64,000 bases of DNA from assembly GCA_027487775.1 (NCBI GenBank), contig JAIYCY010000007.1, positions 1-64,000 of the forward strand, read 5' to 3'. The notes under the pieces are model-generated. The model saw only the letters and a list, made by a program, of their open reading frames with translations, was not told where the DNA came from and searched no databases. The position numbers were made by a program, and so were the translations under genes. Below are positions 28,454-36,865 of this stretch, in pieces (within the stretch, counting starts at the first letter, position 1; each line of letters starts with the position of its first letter). The stretch is from Planctomycetaceae bacterium. GTDB lineage: Bacteria; Planctomycetota; Phycisphaerae; Tepidisphaerales; Tepidisphaeraceae.

Positions 28454-28480
28454 TATGACGAGCAGTCGTCCGACGTCATA
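28454..28480. promoter_or_regulatory. Candidate GntR operator upstream of fuconate dehydratase
   Basis: TATGACG (28454-28460) and CGTCATA (28474-28480) are perfect inverted arms, with an inner GACGA/TCGTC pair. The left arm in context, AGTAGTATGACG, matches the locus-wide AGTkGTATGATG motif. It sits about 90 bp before the start codon. This is the most diverged of the plus-strand copies. Confidence 0.4.
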
Positions 28481-28568
28481 TGGATTTTATGGGTGCCGGG
28501 TCGTCGGATCCCATTGCGAGTTCATCGCGACGCCGGCACGCAAGGTCGTCTTCACTGGAGCGGGTTGT

Positions 28569-29813
28569 ATGCCCACGATTACTAGGGTTTTTACACGAGA
28601 CCAACGATACGCGCTTGAGCGCGGCGAGGGTGCAGACGCCGTGCACACCAACCCGACCTATGCCTATGCCGTCACAATGATTCAGACCGACGACCCGCGC
28701 TGCTGCGGTACCGGTCTTGCCTTCACCCTCGGGGCGGGCAATGATGTGGTTTGCGCGGTCATCAAGGAACTCGGCAATGGCCTGGTAGGACAAGACTTAG
28801 ACACACTGATGGCGAACTTCGGCAAAGCCCAGCGCCGACTCGCTGACGACCACTGCTATCGCTGGCTCGGGCCTCACAAGGGCGTGGTGCATCTGGCACT
28901 TGCGAGTCTCGTCAACGCGTGCTGGGACGCGTGGGCCAAGCATCGCGGCGTCCCACTGTGGCGTCTGCTGCTCGACTTGAGTCCCGAAGACCTCACCGCA
29001 ACGCTCGATCTGTCCTACATCGAAGACGCGCTGACACCCGATGAGTGCGTGATGCTGCTCCGTGCAGAGCAGCCGGGCCGAGCAGAACGGGAATCAGTCC
29101 TCACAAAAGGGTATCCCGGCTACGACACGTCCGTCGGCTGGTTCAACTACACCGACGAAGAGATCGAGCGAAAAACACGCGCGTCCGCGGACGCGGGATT
29201 CCCAGCCATGAAGCTGAAAGTCGGCTCTAAGGACATGGCTCGCGACCTGCGACGCGCCGCCATCATCCGCAAGGCCGCCGGTCCACATGCCAAAATCATG
29301 GTCGATGCCAATCAACAATGGACCCTGCAACAATCCATCCGATTCTGCCATCAATTGTCGGATGCAGGCATCAACCCCTACTGGGTCGAAGAACCCACTC
29401 ATCCCGATGACATCAACGCCCATGTCGCCATCGCGCGCGCCATCGCGCCCCTTAAGGTCGCGGCCGGAGAACATGTGCCTAATCGCGTCGTTTTCAAAAA
29501 CTACCTGCAACAACAAGGCGCCATGTCGTTCTGCCAGGTCGATGCAGTTCGCGTCGCCGGCGTTAGCGAATTCCTGGCTGTGAGTCTGATGGCCCGACGC
29601 TTCGGCGTGCCGGTCGTCCCGCATGTCGGGGACATGGGGCAACTGCACCAGCACCTCGTACTCTTCAATCACATCGGCGCAGGACATCCACGCCTCTTCC
29701 TCGAGCACATCCCGCACCTACGAAAGGCTTTCGTGCAACCTGCCATGATCGAAGCCGGCTACTACAAAACGCCCCAAGAACCCGGCTCTAGCTGCGATCT
29801 GCACACCAACTAA
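28569..29813 (+). CDS. fucD: L-fuconate dehydratase (enolase superfamily)
   Basis: It dehydrates L-fuconate to 2-keto-3-deoxy-L-fuconate. The start at 28569 (MPTITRV) has GGAG eight bases upstream and matches the usual N-terminus of this family; a longer open frame upstream is not used. The 414 residues align along the whole length with L-fuconate dehydratases, including human ENOSF1: GADAVHTNP, RWLGPHKGVVHLA, GYPGYDTSVGWFNY. Catalytic residues are visible: K215 and K217 (KLK), metal ligands D246 (DANQQW), E274 region (VEEPTHPDD) and E301 (AAGEH), and the D325/H352 dyad (QVDAVR, VPHVGD). First gene of a four-gene operon with gaps of 14 bp, 12 bp and a 1-base overlap. Confidence 0.92.
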   Translation: MPTITRVFTRDQRYALERGEGADAVHTNPTYAYAVTMIQTDDPRCCGTGLAFTLGAGNDVVCAVIKELGNGLVGQDLDTLMANFGKAQRRLADDHCYRWLGPHKGVVHLALASLVNACWDAWAKHRGVPLWRLLLDLSPEDLTATLDLSYIEDALTPDECVMLLRAEQPGRAERESVLTKGYPGYDTSVGWFNYTDEEIERKTRASADAGFPAMKLKVGSKDMARDLRRAAIIRKAAGPHAKIMVDANQQWTLQQSIRFCHQLSDAGINPYWVEEPTHPDDINAHVAIARAIAPLKVAAGEHVPNRVVFKNYLQQQGAMSFCQVDAVRVAGVSEFLAVSLMARRFGVPVVPHVGDMGQLHQHLVLFNHIGAGHPRLFLEHIPHLRKAFVQPAMIEAGYYKTPQEPGSSCDLHTN

Positions 29814-29827
29814 GGGAGCACGGCACG

Positions 29828-30694
29828 ATGCAAGGCATGATCGACACACATCTGCATCTCTGGGATCTCGAACGGCACGACTTCACCTGGCTTAAAGACT
29901 TTCCAACTCTCAATCGGACCCTGACGCTACACGACCACGCGACCGACCTCGCCGGATTCGATTCCGCCGGGATCAAGATCATCGGCAGCGTGTTTGTCGA
30001 ATGCGATGTCGATGAGCAATGCCTTGAACGCGAGACGATCTGGGCGTGCGGACTCGCAGATCAATCTGAAAACAACATCGTCGGCGTGATCGCAGGGTGT
30101 CGGCCTGATCATCCAGACTTCGGCGCGTACCTCGATCGAATCGAACATCGGCAGCTCAAAGGCCTGAGACGCGTGCTGCATGCTCAGCCCGATGAGCTGC
30201 TCCGCTCCACCGCGTTCATCGAGGGCGTCAAACGACTGGGACGCGCAGGGCTTAGCTTTGATCTCTGCGTGCGTCACAACCAACTCCCAGCCGCGACAGA
30301 CCTGGTGCGACGCTGCCCCGAGACGCGATTCGTGCTTGATCACTGCGGAAACCCGCCTCGCGATCCGACCGAGCGCATCAGGTGGCGTGCGTCGGTCACA
30401 GATCTATCACGCGAGCTGAACGTCGTGGCCTGCAAGCTGAGCGGATTGTTCGGATCAGTCGACCCGGGACGCGATCTCGTGACACAATGCCGCGAGATCG
30501 TCGACGATGTCGCTTCAGCCTTCGGGCTCGAACGACTCATGTTCGGCAGCGACTGGCCGGTCTGTAGGATCGGCGGCTCGATTCAAGCGTGGATCAACTG
30601 CTTCAACTTCATCATCGCTGACTGGCCGGAGTCGGCACGACAGCGCGTGTTGGCGACCAACGCGTCGCGTGTTTACCATCTCGATGTGGGGTAG
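29828..30694 (+). CDS. Amidohydrolase family 2, probable L-fuconolactone hydrolase
   Basis: The 288-residue protein belongs to the COG3618 amidohydrolases, which hydrolyse sugar lactones such as L-fucono-1,5-lactone. It shows DTHLHLWD with metal ligands H8 and H10, an FVLDHCGNP segment, and FGSDWPVC with D242 as the late metal-binding Asp. GGGAG precedes the ATG at 29828. It follows the fuconate dehydratase by 14 bp, so its product would be the next enzyme's substrate. The family is certain; the substrate is inferred from the operon. Confidence 0.85.
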   Translation: MQGMIDTHLHLWDLERHDFTWLKDFPTLNRTLTLHDHATDLAGFDSAGIKIIGSVFVECDVDEQCLERETIWACGLADQSENNIVGVIAGCRPDHPDFGAYLDRIEHRQLKGLRRVLHAQPDELLRSTAFIEGVKRLGRAGLSFDLCVRHNQLPAATDLVRRCPETRFVLDHCGNPPRDPTERIRWRASVTDLSRELNVVACKLSGLFGSVDPGRDLVTQCREIVDDVASAFGLERLMFGSDWPVCRIGGSIQAWINCFNFIIADWPESARQRVLATNASRVYHLDVG

Positions 30695-30706
30695 GTTCAA
30701 CTGACC

Positions 30707-31729
30707 ATGAAGTCACCCATCGCAGGCATCTTCTGCCCCAATCCCGTCCCGCTGGACGACGCTGGACGAATCAACGAACCAGAACTGCGACGCTATATCG
30801 ACTGGCTCATCGATCGAGGTATTCACGGCATCTATGCCAACGGATCGGCAGGCGAGTTTCTACGCTTCAGCCTGCAGGAGCGACGCCGAATCTGCCAAAT
30901 CATCTGCGAGCAATGCCGCGGACGAGTTCCGGTCCTGGCGGGGGCAACCGAAAACAACGTCCGTGAAGTCATCGAGTCGTGCGAGTTGTACCACGCCTAC
31001 GGCGCACGCGCCGTCGCGCTGCTGCCACCGATCTATTACAAACTCTCACAGGCTTCCGTCTTCGAATACTTCCGCGAAATCGCACGAAACAGCCCGATCG
31101 ACGTCACTCTCTACAACATCCCCCTCTTCTGCCCGCCGATCGAAGTACAAACAATCCAGCGACTGGCACTCGAACATCGCAATATCATCGGACTGAAAGA
31201 TTCGAGCGGCGACATGAGCTATCTGGCGCGGGTCATCGCTGCCATCCGACCGACACGACCCGAATTCACCCTCCTCAGCGGCTGGGAGGCAGCTCTCGCA
31301 CCCGCCATGCTGCTCGGCGCAGACGGCGGAACGCACGCAAGCAGCGGCGCTGTGCCAGAACTGACGCGCAGACTCTACGATCTCTGCGTCACACGACGAT
31401 GGGATGAAGCCGTCCACCTGCAGCTTCGACTCATCGAATTCTTCGACATCATGGTCTACGCCGCCGACTTCCCCGAAGGACTTCGCGCTGCCGTCGAAAT
31501 TCGCGGCATCAAACTCGGAAAATCCCGGCAACCCGCCAACTTCGACCGAACCCGACTCACGGAATCACTCCGCTGCGTCATGGCAGACTTCGGACTGGCT
31601 GACGCACCGACCACCTGCACGACACGCACCAGCGGCTTCGCAGGACAAGGTGTCGATCTTTCGCCCGACGTCACACTCGAAGTCACCAGCGCTGTCATCG
31701 CAGAAATGAAACGCAAGGGATTGCTGTGA
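30707..31729 (+). CDS. DapA-family aldolase, probable 2-keto-3-deoxy-L-fuconate aldolase
   Basis: This is a class I pyruvate-type aldolase of the dihydrodipicolinate synthase family with Y136 (LYNIP) and the Schiff-base lysine K164 (IGLKDSSGD). In this operon it would split 2-keto-3-deoxy-L-fuconate into pyruvate and lactaldehyde. At 340 residues it is about 40 longer than typical members. The extra C-terminus has a Thr/Gly-rich linker (TTCTTRTSGFAGQGVD) and a final helix (TLEVTSAVIAEMKRKGLL). Since the next gene, overlapping by one base, encodes a microcompartment shell protein, this tail could be an encapsulation peptide; related DapA proteins outside such operons can also end in a helix. 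Substrate inferred. Confidence 0.8.
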   Translation: MKSPIAGIFCPNPVPLDDAGRINEPELRRYIDWLIDRGIHGIYANGSAGEFLRFSLQERRRICQIICEQCRGRVPVLAGATENNVREVIESCELYHAYGARAVALLPPIYYKLSQASVFEYFREIARNSPIDVTLYNIPLFCPPIEVQTIQRLALEHRNIIGLKDSSGDMSYLARVIAAIRPTRPEFTLLSGWEAALAPAMLLGADGGTHASSGAVPELTRRLYDLCVTRRWDEAVHLQLRLIEFFDIMVYAADFPEGLRAAVEIRGIKLGKSRQPANFDRTRLTESLRCVMADFGLADAPTTCTTRTSGFAGQGVDLSPDVTLEVTSAVIAEMKRKGLL

Positions 31730-32388
31730 TGAACCACGCCAATACACACTCCAATTCCAACAACCATGCTCATGCAGATGCCCATGCCGTTGGCATCTTC
31801 GAAATCGGAAGCTGGACCGCCTCGATCGTCGCACTCGATGCCGCCGAAAAAACCGCCGACATCCGCCTCTTGCAAATCGAACTCAATGACATGATGGGCG
31901 CGAGCGTCAAAGTCACCGGTCCACTCGCAGCCGTCACCGCAGCCATCGCCACCGCAGAAGCAACCGCTCGGGCCATGCACGCCTCCGTGATCTCCAGCAT
32001 CCTGCCCAAACCCGCACGAGGCACCACCGCACTCTGGCCCCTGAACATCGAATACAACCCACTCATCGAACAAAACGTCATCTACAAAACCGGAGAACTC
32101 ATCATGGCTGAATCCAACTCAAACCAAGCCATCGGACTCATCGAAACCCAAGGATTTACCGCAGTCATCGAAGCCATCGACACCGCCTGCAAAGCCGCCA
32201 ACGTCGAAGTCGCCGGGCGCGAAAAACTCGGCGGGGGCTACATCTGTGTCGTCATCCGAGGCGACGTCGCCGCCGTCAAGGCCGCCGTCGAAGCCGGACG
32301 CACCAAAGTCGAAGGACTCGGAAAACTCATCGCCGCCCACGTCATCGCACGCCCCAGCGCCTCGGTTCAAAGCCTGCTGCCCAAGTGA
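31729..32388 (+). CDS. Tandem bacterial microcompartment shell protein (BMC-T type)
   Basis: The ATG at 31729 overlaps the aldolase stop (TGATG); a GTG three bases earlier is possible. The 219 residues hold two BMC domains: about 20-95 (AVGIFEIGSWTASIVALDAA to SVISSILPKP) and about 133-208 (AIGLIETQGFTAVIEAID, REKLGGGYICVVIRGDVAA, GLGKLIAAHVIARP). The second is a near-canonical PduA/CcmK-like domain; the first is more diverged. Tandem-BMC proteins form pseudohexameric trimers that tile polyhedral shells. The N-terminus is His/Asn-rich (five His in 20 residues). An internal ATG at 32104 has its own GGAG and could give the second domain alone. No other shell gene is in the window. Confidence 0.92.
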   Translation: MNHANTHSNSNNHAHADAHAVGIFEIGSWTASIVALDAAEKTADIRLLQIELNDMMGASVKVTGPLAAVTAAIATAEATARAMHASVISSILPKPARGTTALWPLNIEYNPLIEQNVIYKTGELIMAESNSNQAIGLIETQGFTAVIEAIDTACKAANVEVAGREKLGGGYICVVIRGDVAAVKAAVEAGRTKVEGLGKLIAAHVIARPSASVQSLLPK

Positions 32389-32455
32389 CGAACTTCATCA
32401 GCCCATCCACTCTCATGCCCAAACCCAAAGCCATGCCGCATCGTGAAGACAACTG

Positions 32456-33340
32456 CTACGGCGCAGCTCGCCACGTCAGCCTCGCTATAGCGACCGCTCC
32501 CTCAATCGGAATGTCAAAGCCCCGCCAACCGGCTGCGGTGATCCACCAACTGTCCTCGTCCGGATCTCTAATCACCTCGGCTGCATGAGCCTTCAAGTGC
32601 GCGACCGCCGTCGCGGGATCACCGGAAAACTCACCAAAGTCGTACGGATTCACCGAGGCAAACACCAGCGTCTGCTGATACGTCGCCTTCGAGCAATCGG
32701 TGTACGTCACAAACAAGTACCAAGTCGAACCCATCCGCACGACATAAGGCGACTCGATCGCGCCCCATGCAGGCTTGAGGGGGGCATCTCGCGATACCGT
32801 CAACGCGTACTGCACGAATCGCCATTCACGCAAGTCATTGGAGACATGAACCGACACGCAACCCTGCCCGTTGCGTACGCCCACCACATACATCAGCCAG
32901 GTGTCGTCGTTGAGTTGCACCACCATGTGATCGCGATGCGCAGCGTCGAGCGGCGTGCCGATCATACGGCAGTCGTTGCCCAACCAATGCGCACAATCAA
33001 TCGAATGCGCCATCATCGTCGGTGACGGCCCGTAAAACATGTAATGGCGCGCCCCCACCCGGATCGCTCCGGGCGCCCAGGCCCGAGTGCCGTTATCAAC
33101 CACCGGACGCATCTCCTGCATCTCTTCCGTCACGTGCCCATCGATCGGACCCTGAGCGTGACACAGGTATCGCTCCATCTCCGGATTCACCTCGGTCGCG
33201 AGCTGACAGCATCCATAAAGATGCCATCGACGATCCGAGCCACGAATCACCGTGTGATCGTTGACGTAGGACGAATACCGGGTCGGACGAAACAAAGTCC
33301 GCCAAGGACCGACAATCTCGGGGATGAGCAGATGATCCAT
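32456..33340 (-). CDS. Cytoplasmic GH43/GH32-like beta-propeller protein
   Basis: The 294-residue protein has no signal peptide. Repeated blades are visible: VNDHTVIRGSDRRWHLYG, WAPGAIRVGARHYMFYG, DDTWLMYVVGV, IESPYVVRMGSTWYLFV and EDSWWITAAGW. This is the pattern of five-bladed propellers of the GH43/32/68/117/130 group, with NDH and ESP likely carrying the acidic active-site residues. It is divergent from the pectate lyase gene, and their 78-bp spacer contains a symmetric copy of the locus motif, so both are probably co-regulated. An intracellular oligosaccharide hydrolase or phosphorylase-like role is inferred; family assignment is not exact. Confidence 0.65.
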   Translation of the reverse strand: MDHLLIPEIVGPWRTLFRPTRYSSYVNDHTVIRGSDRRWHLYGCCQLATEVNPEMERYLCHAQGPIDGHVTEEMQEMRPVVDNGTRAWAPGAIRVGARHYMFYGPSPTMMAHSIDCAHWLGNDCRMIGTPLDAAHRDHMVVQLNDDTWLMYVVGVRNGQGCVSVHVSNDLREWRFVQYALTVSRDAPLKPAWGAIESPYVVRMGSTWYLFVTYTDCSKATYQQTLVFASVNPYDFGEFSGDPATAVAHLKAHAAEVIRDPDEDSWWITAAGWRGFDIPIEGAVAIARLTWRAAP

Positions 33341-33384
33341 GATTTCACTCCAAAATTGAGGTGACGCAACGAAAGAACAAGTGG

Positions 33385-33396
33385 TATGATGTCATA
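33385..33396. promoter_or_regulatory. Candidate GntR operator between divergent genes
   Basis: TATGATGTCATA is nearly symmetric (TATGA-TG-TCATA) and sits in AAGTGGTATGATGTCATAT, the most palindromic copy of the locus motif. It lies 22 bp before the pectate lyase start and 44 bp from the start of the divergent propeller gene. Confidence 0.55.
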
Positions 33397-33418
33397 TCTA
33401 ACGGCCCGGAGGAAGTGG

Positions 33419-36400
33419 ATGAACGCTCGCTCCAAACTCGCGATCGCGGTGACCGTCGTGGTATCGGGGTTGACCGCAGCCGCACACGCTCAACTCCGCG
33501 CTTTCCCCGAAGCCGAAGGCTTCGGAGCCCACGTCACAGGCGGACGCGGCGGATCGGTCTACCATGTCACCAACCTCAACAACTCCGGCGCTGGCAGCTT
33601 CCGTGATGCCGTCAGCCAACCCAACAGAATCGTCGTCTTCGAGGTCGGGGGCTATATCAATCTCACCTCGTCCGTCACAGTACAACCCAACATTACCATC
33701 GCAGGGCAAACCGCACCAGGACAAGGCATCGCTACACGAGGCGCCACCGTCAGCTTCTCCGCCGCTGATAACACGATCGTCCGCAACATGCGCTTTCGAT
33801 ACGGCGTCGTCAGCGGTGGTGATGCCGTCACCGCCGACGGAGTCAATGGGCTGATCGTCGACCATGTCTCGGCGCAGTGGGGACAAGACGAATCCTTCTC
33901 CATCAACAACAGCAGCAACGTCACCGTTCAAAACACCCTCATCGGCGAGGGATTGCTCAATCACAGCATGGGCAGCCTGATCGAATGGAACACGATCAGC
34001 ATGCACCACAACCTCTACATGAGCAACAACAGCCGAAACCCCAAAACCAAAGGGGTCAACGACTTCGTCAATAACGTCATCTACAACTGGGGTTCCGATC
34101 CTTACATCGCCGGCGATTCCGCAGGAATCTCCGAAGCCAACGTCATCAACAACTACTTCGTGCGAGGACCGTCCTCAGGATCCGATCCCGATCCCTTCAG
34201 CCGCGGTAACGCAAACTACAAACTCTACATCGAAGGCAACTTTTACGATCAAAATCGCAACGGCGTCATCGACGGCACACTGGTCACGCAATCCAGCATC
34301 GATGACCCCATGACCTTCATGCCGCAACGCTTCAACTATCCAACTGTCAGAACCGATTCCGCCCGAAAAGCCTTCGATAAAGTCGTCGCGAGCGTCGGTG
34401 CATCTCTCGTTCGCGATAGCGTCGATCAACGCATGATCAATGAGCTCACCTCCGGCGGGGGACTCATCATTTCAAATCCCAACACACAAACGCCCGGTTT
34501 CGGCACCATCACCGGCGGAACCGCGCCCACCGACACAGATCGCGACGGCATGCCCGACGCATGGGAGTCGGCTCGCGGTCTCAACCCCGCCAACCCCGCC
34601 GACCGAAACAATATCGCGCCCTCAGGCTACACACGCGTCGAGGAATACATCAACGACCTGATGTCCGCGACCAACCCTCAACGCGTCTGGAGTGCATCCT
34701 CCGGCAACTGGAACGATACTCCCAACTGGACCACCGGAAACCTCCCCGATACCGACGCAGACGCCTTCGTCCGCGCCACTTCTCCCAACAGCAACCCCGC
34801 CCTCACCATCAACGCCGGCAACGCCTCAGCCTTTCGACTCTTCATCGGCGACGGCGCAACAAACGGCAGCGGACGCGTCACAGTCGCCGCCGGCGGAACC
34901 CTCGACGTGCCGTTCCTCATCCAAGTCGGACACCAAAACACCGGAACACTCGACGTCACCGGCGGAACCATCAAAACCTGGGCCATCGCGCTCGGTCATA
35001 CGCTCAACGGAACCTTCAACGGCACCCTCAACCTCTCCTCCGGAACCATCCACGCCGGTCGCATCAGCGCAGGTGGAACCCACTCGTTCCAATGGTCCGG
35101 CGGAACGCTCGCTCCCCTCGGCAACACGCTACTCGTGACCACCGACATCTCACTCACAGGAACCAGCACTTTCGACGCCGCTTCCACCGAAAGCATCACT
35201 GCATCCGGCATCCTCAGCGGAACCGGCGGCATCAACGTCATCGGCAGCGGTACCGTCACGCTCTCCAACCCCGCAAACGCCTACACCGGCCCCACGGTCG
35301 TCCAAGGCGCCACGCTCGTCATTTCCTCTCTCAACAACGGCGGATCGCCCGGAAATCTCGGCGCTGCTTCCAGTGCTCCGGGAAACCTCGTCCTCGCTGG
35401 AAACGCAAGCCTGCAATTCGCCGCCAACACAAGCTCCAACCGAGCACTCACCATCAACGCCGGCGGAGCAACTCTACGCACCAACAACGCCATCACCTTC
35501 ACACTCTCCGGACCCATCAACCACTCCGACACCGGAGACCGATCGCTCACCATCGACCTCACAGGATCCGCCTCCAACATCAGCACACTCAGCGGCCCCA
35601 TCGCCGACTCGTCCAACGGAAAACTCTCCCTCATCAAAAACGGGAACGCTCGACTCTCTCTCACCGGGGCGCCCAAAACCTACTCCGGCGACACCGTCAT
35701 CAATGCCGGCTCGGTCCTCGCTTTCGCAACCAACGTCCTGCCCTTCGGAACCGGCAAAGGCAACGTCATCATCAACCCCGGTGCTAATCTCGATGTTCGC
35801 AATGGCATCAATATCAACGGCCTTAACGGAGCCGGAAGCCTGATCAACGGTAGCGGCGGCTCACGCACCGTCACGCTCGGCAACGGCAACGCAAACGGAC
35901 AATTCACCGGGCCCATCTCACAAGGCACCTCGATCAACAAAGTCGGATCGGGCTCGCAAATCCTCTCGGGCGTCAACACCTACACCGGATCCACCATCGT
36001 CTCCGCTGGCATCCTGACCCTCGGACCGCTCGCGACACAACCCATCCTCGGAGGTGCTGCCGTCCCCACGCCCGCCGGCGCTGACCTCCGCGGAGGACGC
36101 CTTGAATTCAGCTACGCGGGCGCCAGCAGCCCCGCCTCGACCATCCTCGCCATCCTCGATGCAGGCTTCGACGCACAATTCCTCACCGGGCCGCTCCGTT
36201 CCACCAACCTCACCACCGGACGAACCCTCGGCTGGATCAATGACATCACCGCCTCCAAAGTGATCATCGCACCCACCTGGCAGGGCGACACCAACCTCGA
36301 CGGCGCCGTCAACTTCACCGACCTCCTCGCACTGGCCCGCAACTACGGCACCACCAACGGCGCCATCTGGATTGATGGTGACACCAACTACGACGGCGCA

Positions 36401-36589
36401 GTGAACTTCACCGATCTGCTCGACGTCGCCCGAAACTACGGCGCGGGCGCTACAATCGCACTCGACACAACACCCAACTTCGCCGACGACTGGACGCGAG
36501 CTCAGGCGATGGTCCCCGAACCCTCCGCCGCACTGCTTCTACTCACCGGCACGCTCCTGCAACGCCGTCTCGCACGGCCCCGCCGCTGA
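33419..36589 (+). CDS. Secreted PL1-like pectate lyase with beta-strand repeats, dockerin and PEP-CTERM
   Basis: The start at 33419 follows GGAGG at six bases; a signal peptide ends near AAAHAQ. Residues about 24-340 are a right-handed beta-helix of the pectate lyase superfamily: FPEAEGFGAHVTGGRGG, VYHVTNLNNSGAGSFRDAV and NITIAGQTAPGQGIATRG are diagnostic. A calcium-type DTDRDGMPDAWE segment follows (about 372-385). Residues about 420-940 resemble autotransporter-associated beta-strand repeats. Two dockerin repeats (GDTNLDGAVNFTDLLALARNYG and a second copy) lie at about 955-1010, and MVPEPSAALLLL plus an Arg-rich end makes a PEP-CTERM-like sorting tail. It would cleave pectic polymers at the cell surface. 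1,056 residues. Confidence 0.83.
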   Translation: MNARSKLAIAVTVVVSGLTAAAHAQLRAFPEAEGFGAHVTGGRGGSVYHVTNLNNSGAGSFRDAVSQPNRIVVFEVGGYINLTSSVTVQPNITIAGQTAPGQGIATRGATVSFSAADNTIVRNMRFRYGVVSGGDAVTADGVNGLIVDHVSAQWGQDESFSINNSSNVTVQNTLIGEGLLNHSMGSLIEWNTISMHHNLYMSNNSRNPKTKGVNDFVNNVIYNWGSDPYIAGDSAGISEANVINNYFVRGPSSGSDPDPFSRGNANYKLYIEGNFYDQNRNGVIDGTLVTQSSIDDPMTFMPQRFNYPTVRTDSARKAFDKVVASVGASLVRDSVDQRMINELTSGGGLIISNPNTQTPGFGTITGGTAPTDTDRDGMPDAWESARGLNPANPADRNNIAPSGYTRVEEYINDLMSATNPQRVWSASSGNWNDTPNWTTGNLPDTDADAFVRATSPNSNPALTINAGNASAFRLFIGDGATNGSGRVTVAAGGTLDVPFLIQVGHQNTGTLDVTGGTIKTWAIALGHTLNGTFNGTLNLSSGTIHAGRISAGGTHSFQWSGGTLAPLGNTLLVTTDISLTGTSTFDAASTESITASGILSGTGGINVIGSGTVTLSNPANAYTGPTVVQGATLVISSLNNGGSPGNLGAASSAPGNLVLAGNASLQFAANTSSNRALTINAGGATLRTNNAITFTLSGPINHSDTGDRSLTIDLTGSASNISTLSGPIADSSNGKLSLIKNGNARLSLTGAPKTYSGDTVINAGSVLAFATNVLPFGTGKGNVIINPGANLDVRNGININGLNGAGSLINGSGGSRTVTLGNGNANGQFTGPISQGTSINKVGSGSQILSGVNTYTGSTIVSAGILTLGPLATQPILGGAAVPTPAGADLRGGRLEFSYAGASSPASTILAILDAGFDAQFLTGPLRSTNLTTGRTLGWINDITASKVIIAPTWQGDTNLDGAVNFTDLLALARNYGTTNGAIWIDGDTNYDGAVNFTDLLDVARNYGAGATIALDTTPNFADDWTRAQAMVPEPSAALLLLTGTLLQRRLARPRR

Positions 36590-36751
36590 GCCATCCGTTT
36601 CAGTCCGACCGAGACATCGCCGCTTCAGGAATTCACATCCTGGACTCGATCACACGCGCCTGCCGGCTGTCAGGTCACCTTCAACAACAAAGGCCCACGC
36701 ACGCGTGCCTGGGATCGTTGATGCGAACGCTTCGATGAAAAACACCAAACG

Positions 36752-36786
36752 ACGCTGCCGCGTCCAAGGATTGAACGCGGCAGCGT
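36752..36786. terminator. Hairpin terminator between converging genes
   Basis: A perfect 12-bp inverted repeat, ACGCTGCCGCGT (36752-36763) and ACGCGGCAGCGT (36775-36786), has an 11-base loop. On the minus strand it is followed by a T-rich stretch (GTTTGGTGTTTTTC), which fits a terminator for the 36866-40222 gene; it may act in both directions. Confidence 0.7.
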
Positions 36787-36865
36787 ACCAGCGGAGGATC
36801 AACGATTCATACGGACGCAGCCTTCGCAGACGTCTCTGCGAAGTCGAACGCCCGCCTGCCGATGC

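Larger units (their letters stand above)
27904..28568. other. Intergenic region, 665 bp, upstream of the fuconate dehydratase operon
   Basis: It holds two short tandem repeats (27922-27947 and 27950-27991), a GC-rich segment with hairpins near 28314-28327 (CGCGGC-AA-GCCGCG), and a gapped palindrome at 28454-28480 listed as a candidate operator. Several short open frames exist on both strands, but none has a convincing ribosome binding site or recognisable product. Confidence 0.4.

Noticed and set aside
28236..28568. Longer N-terminus of fuconate dehydratase
   Set aside because: The extra 111 codons are unlike the family, contain the operator-like palindrome, and the ATG at 28569 has a good ribosome site and the family's normal start.
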